This document shows positions 35,025 to 46,523 of a stretch of DNA of 64,000 bases, in pieces; within the stretch, counting starts at the first letter, position 1; each line of letters opens with the position of its first letter. The notes under the pieces were generated by a model. The model made no database searches. It saw only the letters and a list, made by a program, of their open reading frames with translations, and had not been told where the DNA came from. The stretch is from Argopecten irradians. Its lineage: Eukaryota > Mollusca > Bivalvia > Pectinida > Pectinidae. The position numbers and the translations under genes are program-made. Where the stretch lies: positions 46,117,086 through 46,181,085 of the forward strand of contig NC_091135.1 in the NCBI RefSeq assembly GCF_041381155.1, read 5' to 3'.

Positions 35025-35760
35025 TTAAAGTTCATGCTTCCATCGAATTGAGCTTAGTTCTTCGTTCATGGTATCGTAATTTCCTCTATAGTAGCAATAT
35101 CTTATTAAATCGGTTTTCAGTGTTGATGTTACTGTAAAAACATTAAGTCTAAATACTATCACTGCGTGATCACTTTTACCTGGAGGAGTTCCAAAATTGA
35201 GATCTTGTTCTTCATTTGTAAATAACAAATCTACAGTAGATGGATTCTGTCCATGTCTGTGTCGAGTAGCCTCAAGAATATGTTGAAATAAAAAGTTTTC
35301 TTTAATGCACTCTAAAAAATCGTAAGCTAAAGAACCAATTGTTTCGGTTGTACTTTCCAGTTCCCAGTTGATATTGAAATATCCAAGATTAAGTAAATGA
35401 CTGGAATAGTCCATAAGAGAATTGATAAAAAGGATTAGTTTTCCCTGAGGCTATTTGGACTCCTATAAATACAACCGACAACTAGGGTGTCATTGCCTTC
35501 AATTTAATATTGCACCAGATCATTTCCGAAAAATCCAATTCCATAATTTCTTCATTCACTTCGGCTTTAGGTTGTTAATCGATGTACAAGACCACACCTC
35601 GTCCTTGCTCCAAATCGTTAGTAAACAAATCATATCCAGGAATTTCAACCTCAATTTTATCAATATCTCCAGCGTTGTTTTTTGGCAAAATTTCGGTTAG
35701 GGCTATGATTGACAGTGCTTCCTGTTGAATTATCAGTTGAAGCTCGTTCCTTTTATTCAT
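35025..35760 (-). pseudogene. LINE endonuclease-domain remnant
   Basis: The segment ALSIIALTEI (35760-35575) and, after a break, LGYFNINWELES and PSTVDLLFTNEE ... PPGKSDHAVIVF (35414-35025) are the characteristic blocks of the LINE exonuclease-endonuclease-phosphatase domain (catalytic SDH near the end). Frame breaks make it non-functional. Confidence 0.8.
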
Positions 35761-35853
35761 GAGGCTATAAACATTACTATATATTACTTTAATGTCACTG
35801 TTCGTGTCCGACCTAACTGTCGTATAGACACCGTGCTCGTTAAAACTGGATTC

Positions 35854-36756
35854 CTACTTGGACAGTTCTTCGTCACTAGAATCATCAACCACAATGTCGT
35901 CTGTTAATGGTTGAATAACAGAAAAATTGATGCTTTCCACTAATGTCGACTCATCGTAGTAGTTGTAACGTCCGTGTGACAGCGACGTTATGTTCAAAAT
36001 AGGCTGCGAACCTAGGCGGTGAATGGTGCTTATGTTGTTTTGTGTGTTTGTGGCAGGAGCAAGATTTCCCACTGCAGCAGGCCCAAGTGCTAAGCTTGAG
36101 CAATCTCCTCGCTTCGCAAAAGGGTCAGGGGTAAGTAGTGGTGTCACTTTCCCCTCGCTCACTGTGCGTATTTGACGACCGAGTTGAGATGTTTTATCAG
36201 CCTGTTTCACCTTTACCCATTTCCTGTCGTGACCCATGACTTTCACAATCTGACCAGCGCGAATCTTCCCATTCTCTCCCGCATCAATACGTTGTTTCCG
36301 TTCATCACGTAATTTCCTGTTGTTATTCCGTTGCTCAGGTGTTAGGTCTCGAGTGATAACAACCCTACGTAGACATTCGTTACGGATGGTTTTTATATCC
36401 ATGATTTTGTCAAGTAGAACTTTCCTGATTCTGTTTTCAAACACAAGTTTAACTGGTCTTGCTTTTTCCTTGGTGTACGTTCCTATCCTAGTAATTTGTT
36501 AAACATTAAATTCCGTTATCTCTAGTTCTCTATCTATACAACAAAGAAGATGTAAGTCCTCTTTCCTTCTTGCTTCCCCGGTTGAAGCCTTTGATTCCGG
36601 CAAATAAAACACCATTAAATTGAGCTCTCTTCGCCTTTGATCATTTGCTTCTTTTAACCGTTCATTGACTATTGCTCCAATATCTATCCTTAGGTTGTCA
36701 ATCACTTCTCCTTTAAATCCCTCTACAGTTGTTTTTACTTTTTTCTTGAATATCAA
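35854..36756 (-). pseudogene. LINE ORF1-like remnant
   Basis: Two frames (36756-36499 and 36444-35854) carry a charged helical segment, then RRRELNLMVFYLPES, and further on VVITRDLTPEQRNNNRKLRD. This is the arrangement of CR1-group ORF1 proteins (coiled coil plus RRM-like RNA-binding domain). A frameshift separates the two parts. Confidence 0.75.
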
Positions 36757-37109
36757 TTTCTAGTTGTTCGAGTTTGTTTTCCACCTTCGACAATCATGGC
36801 GCTAAGCAGGAACAGAAACTATTACAAAACACAGTGTAGAATGACTGGTTCGACCGTTTACAGTTGGTAGGCCTTCCTTACATGACCATGGCGCTAAACA
36901 GGAACAGAAAGTATTACAATTCATTATCTAATTTGATTTGTTTTGCATGTACTTCTCTGTCACTATATCTTCAGATAACTAAATCATTAGCAATAATATG
37001 TTTATTATATCATTAATAAACAAATTGGTTATGCGCAATCCATGCATGTGCCATTAAATCTTAACCGAATCAATCATTTTCTACATGCACACTTTCATAT
37101 GATTTGTTT

Positions 37110-37270
37110 GTCTGTTTAATTACGTCCCATTAACAGCAAGGGTCATGTAAGGATGGCCATCTGTGCAGTTAGTAGCGTGTATGAAGAGCGCGGTGTGTGT
37201 TTTGGGAGAAGGCGGTATATTCGTGTTGTTCAGTTTCTTCTTGCATAGTATCACTGAAGCATGTTGCCAA
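37110..37270 (-). mobile_element. Decayed R1 retroposon fragment (antisense)
   Basis: 'taattacgtcccattaacag' to 'tatcactgaagcatgttgcc'. Followed immediately by another antisense copy. Confidence 0.75.
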
Positions 37271-37304
37271 AGACACCAAGCATTACATTATACTGACAAC
37301 GGAC

Positions 37305-38335
37305 GTTTGTTTGTTTGTTTAATTAACGTCCTATTAACTGTCAGGGTCATTCATGTAAGGATTGCTCTCATGTATGCGGTATAGCGTGTATGTTGTGCGA
37401 GGTGCGTGGGAGACAGTGATACATTCATGTTGTCTTTTGGTATAGTGGAACTGTTGTCCTTTTTATAGTGCTATATCACTGAAGCATGCCGCCGAAGACA
37501 CCAAGAGTCATACCCACCCGTTTAGATTACACTGACAACGGGCAAACCAGTCGTTCTAATTCCTGTATGCTGAGCGTTAAGCAGAAACTACCACTTTAAT
37601 AGACTTTGGTGCGCCTCGGCCACGGTTCAGAGCCTACCTCACAGTGGCGAGTGCTCAACAGAAGGCCAAGAGTGAGGCGGTGTCGGCCCTGCAGGTAGGG
37701 CGTTAGAATTGTACCTGCTGCCCCTATTGCATGATCGTAAAAGGCGACTAAATTTAGGATCTTATCTTTTCTCTTCTTCCTAACTGACTTTATCTTTCCT
37801 AATGCCTCCCTTGGCACCGCCTCACTTTTGGCCTTGAGTTGAGCGTTCGCCCTAGTGAGGAAGGCTCTGGGTTCTGTCCCCTGGCCGAGACACACCAAAG
37901 TCTGTAAAAGTGGTAGTTTCTGCTCCTGCTTAGCGTTCAGCATACAGGGAGTGGGACGACTGGTTCGCCCGTTGTCAGTATAATGTGACCGGGTGGGGTG
38001 TGTTGCTTGGTGTCTTCGGCGGCATGCTTCAGTGATATAGCACTATAAAAAGGGCAACAGTTCCACTATACAAGAAGACACAACACGAACATACCGCAGT
38101 CTCCCAGTACACTCACCTCGCACAACATACACGCAACACACCGCATACATGGGAGGCCGTCCTTACATGACCTTAGCTGTTAATAGGACGTTAATAAATC
38201 AAACAAACAAACAAACAAAAGAGGCGGTGTCAAGGGAGACGTTAGGAAGAAAAATGAGAAATATCATATCCTGAATTTAGTAGCTTTTTACGAACATGTT
38301 ATAGGGGCAGCAGGTAAAATTACCTACCTGCTGGA
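37305..38335 (-). mobile_element. Older R1 retroposon (antisense), split by a younger R1 copy
   Basis: Left part 37305-37684, right part 38232-38335 (gacgttaggaagaaaaatga ... gcaggtaaaattacctacct). Diverged from the insert it carries, which shows the relative ages. Confidence 0.88.
37685..38220 (+). mobile_element. R1 retroposon, full-length young copy nested in an older one
   Basis: 536 bp, GGCCCTGCAGG ... (CAAA)n. The duplication GAGGCGGTGTC sits at 37674-37684 and 38221-38231 and derives from the older copy. The insert opens with a hairpin-capable segment (gcaggta ... tacctgc). Confidence 0.96.
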
Positions 38336-39660
38336 TCATATGAGGTATACATGTATAGAACCGATAAGTTGATTTTCGAGTGTTTGCAAAGTTAAACATA
38401 GAATCTTAATGAATGTTTCCCGTATATTTTATATTCGTGAAATTTAGCAAGTGAAGCGAAAAAAGGTTTCCGATATGAGTAACATCAATTGTAAAAACAA
38501 ATGTAATATTGCATTTCAGTTATCTATGTATGTTTTCATATGACGTCACGATGGATTTCCTGCCTGGCACAGCCAATGGAATTAGTTAAAGATCAACACT
38601 AGTGACGGATGCAAATTGAGATAAAAATTGCCACAAACATTTAAGATGAAAATAACACATGCTTCAGATATTTATAAAAGGCTCACGCCAATGTACAATA
38701 GTTTGTGAAACAGGATGTTTAATGGCTGTTTTCCCTATAAAATAAATTGAACAACATGCAAAATAGCTTTTATACGATATCCTGTCTAGCATGCACTTTC
38801 AGATTTAGGTACATTACACACAAGGATGGCTATCTTTATATGGAATCGTAAATAAAAAAAACACCCTTACATGAGTGACATGACCCACTTAGGATGTCAT
38901 AGTAAATGACCCTACTAGGACGTTAGCCCATTAAACCAAATCAAACCACCTCACTGTGAGGAATGTCCTATGTATCCGGGGATTAGCAACAACATGTAAT
39001 ACTATCAATGACATTTTCCTGCTCCTGCTTAGCTTTTAGCATAAAGCGAATAAGCTAATTAAATTGCTTTTTGTCATATCGTGGCACAGTGGGATGACTT
39101 TGGTGGTATGGATCACCGATAGAGCCCTTGAAGGTATATGACCTTAGCTGGTGTTAGAACGTCAAGTGCAAACAACTATTGAAAATGGCAGGATTATAAG
39201 GCATGAAACAAAGAAATGAATAGAATGTTATCTCCGCTCCGCATACATTACAAAAACGAATGGTCAAAAGATGAATTAGGAAATCCACAGAAATGTCAAC
39301 ATGAAGGTAAAAACAACTTTGAAAAAGGACAGGTAATCTTTAAACACAGAAGTCAATGCTTGCATTGCAATCTACAAATAAAACTGACTTCCATAATTTC
39401 TGTAATTTGCATTTTAAACTCGTAATCCAAAAACGATAGGCGCGGACAACCATTAGGCACTATAAGCTCATCTCATATTATCATGATGTGCTAAGCCTGC
39501 GATAACAAAACTTTAATCGGTAATATACATGTATTAGTACTATAACCTATCAATCGGATCATTTGACTATGTTATCTTGTTACATTCACCACCAGCTTAG
39601 CGCATTACATGGGTGATAACTGTGTATCAATTGTTAAAGGAAACAAGAAACCTGCTATAC
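38336..39660. other. Spacer with very decayed retroposon fragments; no gene seen
   Basis: Fragments at about 38870-38945 (gtaaatgaccctactaggac) and 39020-39175 (gctcctgcttagcttttagc) recall R1. No coding family recognised. Confidence 0.5.
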
Positions 39661-39666
39661 ACATTA

Positions 39667-39950
39667 CATATCGTATAAGGCGACTAAATTTGTGATCGCA
39701 TCTTTCTTCTTCCTAACTTGCTTTTCTCGTCTTCCTAATGTCTCTCTTGGCACCGCCTCATTTTTGGCCTTCAGTTGAACACTCGCCAGTGTGAGGTAGG
39801 CTCTCTGTCCCCTGGCCGAAAGAGATAGTTTGTGCTGCTGCTTAGCGCTCAGCATACAGGAAGCAATACGACTGGTTTGCCCGTTTTCCGTATGATGTGA
39901 CCGGTTGGGGTGTGTTGCTTGGTGTCTTCTATAACACTATAACAAGAGAC
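39667..39950 (+). mobile_element. R1 retroposon, decayed internal fragment
   Basis: 'aaggcgactaaatttgtgat' to 'gcttggtgtcttctataaca'. Truncated on both sides; an M1 element begins about 14 nt further on. Confidence 0.8.
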
Positions 39951-39963
39951 TCAAGGACCTTAA

Positions 39964-40310
39964 AGATGCTCCACCGCCGATAGAGCATAAATGATATTCA
40001 TCATTTGAACAATACTTGATGTTTATTTGTGTATATATATGCCTAATTAACACAAAAAATAACATAAAATAATTGATTTCGCCTTTAGTGCATGCGCAAT
40101 CATTACTTCATTCTATATAGGATATAGTGCTACGGAATTTTTTCGGGATGCAATTAATTATTTTTCATATTTTTAACTTGAAGTAAAATTAGAAGCTTAA
40201 ACTTTTCAATGGTGTATAGTAAGTAACTTTTGTAACTGAAGAAAAATACTAAATCGTCTGTTCCTGTTTTTGATAGTAAACAAATACCATTTGTCAGCGG
40301 TGGAGCATCT
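39964..40310. mobile_element. M1 miniature inverted-repeat element, full-length copy
   Basis: 347 bp, AGATGCTCCACCGCCGATAG ... GTCAGCGGTGGAGCATCT with TTAA at 39960-39963 and 40311-40314. Best reference copy in the window. Confidence 0.94.
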
Positions 40311-40329
40311 TTAACAGTTATCTGATTTC

Positions 40330-41135
40330 CTTGGCAATAGCCATATTGGAAATTAATTAGATATGGTGCCATGGTAGCCATCTTCGATTTGGGATCAACC
40401 AGAGATGTAACAACAAATTGCCAAAATCACATCAGGATCATTCCAGCTAAATCACACCAGTAGAACATGAGAAGTTCAAAATTTGTTTTCAAGAGGGCAG
40501 TTGTGGCGGCCATCTTGAATTTCTTATCAACCCTTAAAAAACTTTGTCAAAACAATGCCAGGATAATTTCATGCAAGTTGCAGCCAAATGGCACCGGTAG
40601 AATATGAGAAGAAGTTCAAAAAAATTTCAAGATGGAGACCGTGGCGGTCATCTTGGAATTTGGATCGACCCGAAAAATAGCAGCACTTGGTTTAGACCAA
40701 GTCAGGATCATGTCATGCAAGTTTCAGCAAAATCGCCCCTATGAGGAAGGCTCTGGGTTCTGTCCCCTGGCCGAGACACACCAAAGTCTGTAAAAGTGGT
40801 AGTTTCTGCTCCTGCTTAGCGCTCAGCAAAAAGGGAGTAAGACGACTGATTCTCCTGTTGTCAGTATAATGTGACCAGGTGGGGTGTGTTGCTTGGTGTC
40901 TTCGGCGGCATGCTTCAGTGATATAGCACTATAAAAAGGGCAAATGTTCCACTATACAAGAAGACACAACATGAATATACCGCAGTCTCCCAAAACACGC
41001 ACCTCGCACAACATACAGGCCGTCCTTACATGACCATAGCTGTTAATAGGACGTTAATTAATCAAACAAACAAAGCCCTGGTAGAACTGTTCAAAATGTG
41101 AAAAGTTAACTCACGGCGGACGACGACGGAAGAAA
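40330..41135. repeat. Tandem array with 'ggccatcttg' units, split by an R1 copy
   Basis: About three units of 130-140 bp (agccatcttcgatttgggat, ggccatcttgaatttcttat, tcatcttggaatttggatcg), interrupted at about 40735-41074, then resuming with 'ggtagaactgttcaaaatgt' and a 'cggcggacgacgacggaaga' end. Confidence 0.82.
40735..41074 (+). mobile_element. R1 retroposon, 5'-truncated, inserted in a tandem array
   Basis: Starts at the internal 'tgaggaaggctctgggttct' and ends atcaaacaaacaaa; the array monomer continues on both sides. Short matching flank (gccc) only. Confidence 0.9.
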
Positions 41136-41184
41136 TCTGACCCCCAGGGTCAAACGACCTAAAAGAAATTTGCTTGTTTGTTTG

Positions 41185-41230
41185 TTTTTACGGCCCATCG
41201 ACAACCAATGTCATTTATGGCCAAACAACA
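41185..41230 (-). mobile_element. 3' tail of a second (CAAA)n retroposon family
   Basis: On the minus strand 'atgacattggttgtcgatgg gccgtaaaaacaaacaaacaa'-like sequence. The same ending occurs at 46345-46402, so a second family shares the tail type with R1. Confidence 0.65.
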
Positions 41231-41744
41231 AATAAAGCAGCAGTTTCAAGGACAGAAGACAAGTAATGATTGTATCTAAATATTAGGATAAGACAGGCAA
41301 GTAAGAACTAAAAAACACATTATGAATTATGATTTTATTAAAAGATTGCATTGGATGACATAGTTTTGTCTAAAACACATGAGAAAACATGCGTAATGTT
41401 GATGAAACGATAAAATGTGAAGATGATAAGATGGCAATACGTTCATATTTTGTTAAAAATGTGAGATAAATGAAAATACGATTATTTCTCACGACATGGA
41501 ATAAAATGTACATGCTGGAGACATCGTAATACTTTCTCATATGAGTTTAAATTCAATACAGTGCACTGAAATATGCTCCTCTGTGAAATAAGAATCTAAT
41601 GCATAGCATGTAGATGTTATGCATGTAGGAGGATTCTCCCCTCTCAACAGATAAGAATGTATAAAATGTGTGTGTCAAGTTCGGTGCCGAGAGAGAACAA
41701 CTTCCTCTTTGCGGTCATCCCGACTTGACAGTTTAGGGTTAAGT

Positions 41745-41918
41745 GTAAGCCAAAGGGAATGGAGTTCCACTATACAAGAAGACAAAACACGGACATACTG
41801 CAGTCTGCCGAATCAGTGCACTACATACATACTACACACCACATACATGAGAGGCTGTCCTTACATGACTCTGGCTTTTAATAGTTCGTTAATTAATCAA
41901 TCAAACAAACAAACTAAC
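41745..41918 (+). mobile_element. R1 retroposon 3' fragment (sense), tail-to-tail with the next
   Basis: 'gttccactatacaagaagac' to 'aatcaatcaaacaaacaaac'; diverged. Confidence 0.85.
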
Positions 41919-42250
41919 GTCCGATTAAGGACGGCTCACCTTGTATGTGTATGAAGTATGGGTGTATTTTGCAGAGACTGTGGTATATTCGTGTAGTGTT
42001 TTCTTGTATAGTGGAACATTTTTATAGTGCAATATAGTATAAATGAAGCATACCGCCGAACCTACCAAACAACACATCCAACTTGGTCACATTATGATGC
42101 AGATTATACTGAAAATGGGCAAACCAGTCGTACCTCTTCCTTAACTCTGAGCGCGTAGCAGGAGCAGAATGGTTCGGTCCAGAAACATAACCAACAGCCT
42201 TCCTCACAAGGACGACATCCCGTAATAAAATGCAGAGGTCACTTTTGGCC
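41919..42250 (-). mobile_element. R1 retroposon fragment (antisense), tail-to-tail
   Basis: Starts at the shared tail (taacgtccgattaaggacgg) and runs to 'cttcctcacaaggacgacat'. The pair forms an imperfect inverted repeat around one (CAAA)n core. Confidence 0.82.
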
Positions 42251-42649
42251 AAAAAGTATCTAAATAGAGATCCTCTTTACCGGACTCAAAAACAATAAAA
42301 AAGATATGTTAAATAGAATAATGTACATGAAAGTGACGTTACTTATACCTTTAAATTATTTCAGATCTATAATTATAAAGGAGTGCCGGAGCCTCACAAT
42401 GCTTATCTAATATGTTTTTAAAAAGTATTCATGCCTAAACGTTTTCGGGAAGCATAATTTTACAATTCTTAAGGCAAAAAAAGTTCTTACGAATGTCCAA
42501 TCTGGAATGCTGTTGAAATACTTTCAATTGAAGTCTCCTAAACCCCTGTCTGTGTGATTGATTTTCCGTATTTAAATAGTCCGTTGCACAGTAATCATAT
42601 ACTAGTATATTATTATTTTAAACATCTCGACCATATCTCCTTTTTGTGT

Positions 42650-42752
42650 CGCCTGCAGATAGGGCGTTAGAATTGTACCTGCTGCCCCAATTGCATGATC
42701 GTAAAAAGCGACTAAATTTAGTATCTTATATTTTCTCTTCTTCCTAACCACA
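42650..42752 (+). mobile_element. R1 retroposon 5' end only
   Basis: 'gcctgcagatagggcgttag' to 'ttctcttcttcctaacc'. Truncated 3' rather than 5', so it may be broken by later rearrangement. Confidence 0.85.
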
Positions 42753-43359
42753 GGTTTACGACGCGCAAAAAATACTCAAAATACTGAAAGGTTATTTACT
42801 TACCCCTGTATCCCATTTCCAGAAAATGGGGTAATTAATTTTAGATTGCTCTGAACACCACAAAAATCATCCGATCTGGATATGTTTTAGTTTACTTTGA
42901 AGACAATTCCATACTGGTCACTATGGTATATGCTATAATGGGATTATGGGCGAAGTTCATATCAAAAGTTGAATTACGAGGATTCGTTTAAAAATCGTTA
43001 GTCGAAAAAGTACACGTTACATCCCAAGGTCACTATTCCCTAATGAGCACAGACCGAATAAAATCGCCATCTATTAAACGAATGCATCCCTGAAGTGCAG
43101 ATGCTCAATATAAACTAACTTACTTATAAATTTTGCACATTGGTATCCCTTAGCGATCCCCACGCTCCGTTTATTGTCATGCAAAACAGATTTTCACCGT
43201 TCGATCTCGGCCATTTTTTGTCTGTCGTCTCCGATTTAGTACAAGCTCTCTGATTGACTCCGAGGAGCGAGTGGACTAATCAGCGAGCTTGGATCTGAAG
43301 AAAATGTCTCCTTAATATCCGTAGTATACTCAAACAAACCAACGAGGTTTTAGTATGTA

Positions 43360-43867
43360 GTTAGTGTAATTGTACCTGCTACCCCTATTGCATGATCGTA
43401 AAAGGCGACTAAATTTAGGATCTTATCTTTTCTCTTCCTAACTGCCTTTATCCTTCCTAATGCCTCCGTTGGCACCGCCTCACTTTTGGCCTTGAGTTGA
43501 GCGTTCGCCCCTGTGAGAAAGGCTCTGGGTTCTGTCCCCTGGCCGAGACACACCATAGTCTATAAAAGTGGTAGTTTCTGCTCCTGCTTGGCGCTCAGCA
43601 TACAGGGAATGGGGCGACTGGTTCGCCCGTTGTCAGTATAATGTGACCGGGTGGGGTGTGTTGCTTGCTGTCTTCGGCGGCATGCATCAGTGATATAGCA
43701 TTATAAAAAGGGCATCGGTTCCACTATACAAGAAGACACAACACGAACATACCACAGTCTCCCAAAACACGCACCTCGCAATTCACACACGCTACACTTT
43801 GCATACATAGGAGGCCGTTCGCACATGACCCTGGCTTTTAATAGGACGTTAAAATAATAAAACAAAC
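43360..43867 (+). mobile_element. R1 retroposon, nearly full-length sense copy
   Basis: From 'gtaattgtacctgctacccc' to 'aaataataaaacaaac'. Lacks the extreme 5' end; moderately diverged. Confidence 0.92.
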
Positions 43868-46344
43868 ATGAACTACTTTAATCAGGTTTAACAGACTGAG
43901 TGATAGGTTATAGCACAATGTAATACAATGAAATACACCAATGACCGTCTGACTGAGAGGCATATAATGCTCCCCATACTTTATAATTTTATTCGCTTCC
44001 TGAGGTGTAGCTAGTTTGTAAGAACATATTGTAGATCTGTCCTAGAATTGGTCTATTAACATAAAGCCTTGAAACAGTGACAAGGTATTAAAGTACTCTT
44101 TCGAGTTCGAAAAGTGGGACATTTTCCTGATAGTTCAATTCGAACTTAGAATGTGAATGTGTGTTATTTTCAGGGTACTTGGGTTTTTTTCCACCTGTTA
44201 CCTTGCACGCCCTTGTACGAACGTGGATGTTAATAGGATATTTAATTGAATCAAATCAAACTTCTGGCCCCTTAAACGTTATATCAATACAACATTATAC
44301 CCCGGTATACTGAACAATGATTTACAGCTCATGTGATTATGAGAAACCTGCTTTAACATAGTAGCCAAACTAATGCCATTAACAACAGACAGTAATACAT
44401 AAACCATGACTATATTGTTCGTAATAGAAATTGGTTTTTTCAGTGGTTTTCATTACACCATACAGAATTAATGTTGTATTTGTGATAATTGCTAAAGACA
44501 CTAAAGAACATACCCCATCCAGGTATATACCGACAGTTAAGGAATGGTTGGATTGTTAGTTAAATATATCAACGTCCAATTAAAAGGATCATTTATAAAA
44601 ACGCCTCCCATTCATGCGTTTCTGCCCTGTTTGTAGGGTAGGGTGGTCAAGAGCTCAACAGAAGGCAAAAGTTAGGCGGTGTCAAGGGAGACGTTAGGAA
44701 GAACAGAGTTACCGTTGATTAGTCTCACCATTCGGTGATTGTGACGATCAACGAAAAAATTGACTACTCGACGTTAAATCGTAATTAATCCACGTCACGT
44801 CGTCTTGATATCTCGTAACCTCCATATTCTAACGCCCTCTCTCTGCATGGTAGGACAATGAACAAACCATTCGCCCCACTGCATTTGAATAGAAAGTTCA
44901 GCAGGAGTTGAAACAACCATATATATGGACAATTGTACATCTTGGTCAGTGCACGAACAAAATCTATCCTCCTCGCAATACACGGGCTCAATTCTACGTC
45001 AAATGTGTGTCAATGTTAATTAAGAGAGACTTCAGGAAAAAGTCAATTAAAATATCCCTGATTAAGTCGCTTTTTCCGATCACGCAATGCTGCATGGGAA
45101 CCATTTTTAACCAACCTTCATGAAAGCGGTCGTTATACAAACAAAGAAACCTTTCCTATGTTTGCCAAAATTGCAATTTTCTTTTTTTTCTCTGATATTA
45201 AATAATCTTAGATTCATGAAAATGTCTTTAATACACAAGTTGATTCTCAGTTGAATGTTACGTAAAATTGGCTTTTAATGATTATTAGAATGTACATGAC
45301 ACGAATTTTTATTACAGTCAACGTAATCTCTTTGTTTTCTCCGTTTGAATAATACTAATAAATCTGCCTTCAATTAAAAATTGATGAGATTGCGCTACAT
45401 TGTTGATAGACGTCTGGATTAGCTTTTTCACAATAATACTATTAATTTCATGTATGCCTGCGTATCAAATGACATTCTTCTCTGAAATGCATCAATTTCA
45501 CATTTTCAAAAAAATAATAATAATCTAAGACCATACCTTGATTTCTCGAAACAAAAAACACCGACTTCAGTCCATACTTGTAAAATTTTAACAAAGAAAA
45601 CGACTTAGGTTTTTTTTCGAGAAATCGGAACCAAGCACACGCTAGTGTTTCAGCCTCGTTTTGTCCTCCTAGCATCAATCATCGGCAAGAATGCTCTAGA
45701 ACTTAGCGGGGAAGTCTGTCACTTTGGTAACACTATATACATGCATCTTTTATGAGAAAAAGAAATCCGAAAAAAAATCTCTTCTACCTATGGTGCCTTT
45801 ACCAACGGATCAGAATGTCCTGCTCTCGAAGACTCAGAAGTATAACTTCCCTACTGTTTAGATTGGTAAACCATTATTTGGCCTTATTAAAAAAACACTA
45901 TCTACATGTAAATGTTGCCTTTAAGTAGAACTGCTATATCCTTATACTGGTTTGTTCATATATTGTCACAACCCTCATACATCCTACGAGGGAAGATCCT
46001 TCTATATGCCATGCATGTGACTCTTCTCTCACAGAGCACATTCTATTAAACTGCAGATTTCAAATTCATCATATATAAATGCTTCTACATCTCTGACATG
46101 TTTACTAATGTTTCATGTCGTGAAACTGTTATTTTTAGGTATCTAAAATAGATTTATAATCTTAGTTTCATGTGATGTAATTAGTTTTAATCGCTATTTG
46201 AAATGTCTCCCATTTTACCATTTTATCCACTTTTTCATTATTGTTGTGTTTTAACTTGGGAACACTTTATTATTCAGAACTTTTTAAACGAATTACTTTT
46301 TAACGTGGTGCATGTTTTAAAATGTGTACAAATGCCCATGTTCG

Positions 46345-46402
46345 TTTGGCCCTAAATGACCCTGGCTGTCGATTGGCCGTTAAATAAAGACAAACAAACA
46401 AC
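46345..46402 (+). mobile_element. 3' tail of a second (CAAA)n retroposon family
   Basis: 'tttggccctaaatgaccctg' then 'gctgtcgattggccgttaaa' and taaagacaaacaaacaaca. Complementary counterpart at 41185-41230. Confidence 0.7.
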
Positions 46403-46502
46403 AACCCCACTTTTATTATAGTTCCGATTATCCATTTTATAAATGCATGCTATTCACATCTTATGTGCAGTCATATGCCTGAACTATAAGACTATGTTTA
46501 AA

Positions 46503-46523
46503 TATATATATATATATATAAAT
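46503..46523. repeat. (TA)n microsatellite
   Basis: About ten uninterrupted TA dinucleotides. A shorter one lies at about 57847-57860. Confidence 0.9.

Larger units (their letters stand above)
33600..36780 (-). mobile_element. CR1-like non-LTR retrotransposon, decayed
   Basis: In order on the minus strand: an ORF1-like region, an apurinic-type endonuclease region and a reverse-transcriptase region, all broken by frameshifts and deletions. The order and motifs match CR1/L2-type LINEs. Its ends are approximate; R1 fragments lie on both sides (33382-33560 and about 36790-36910). Not autonomous. Confidence 0.85.
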
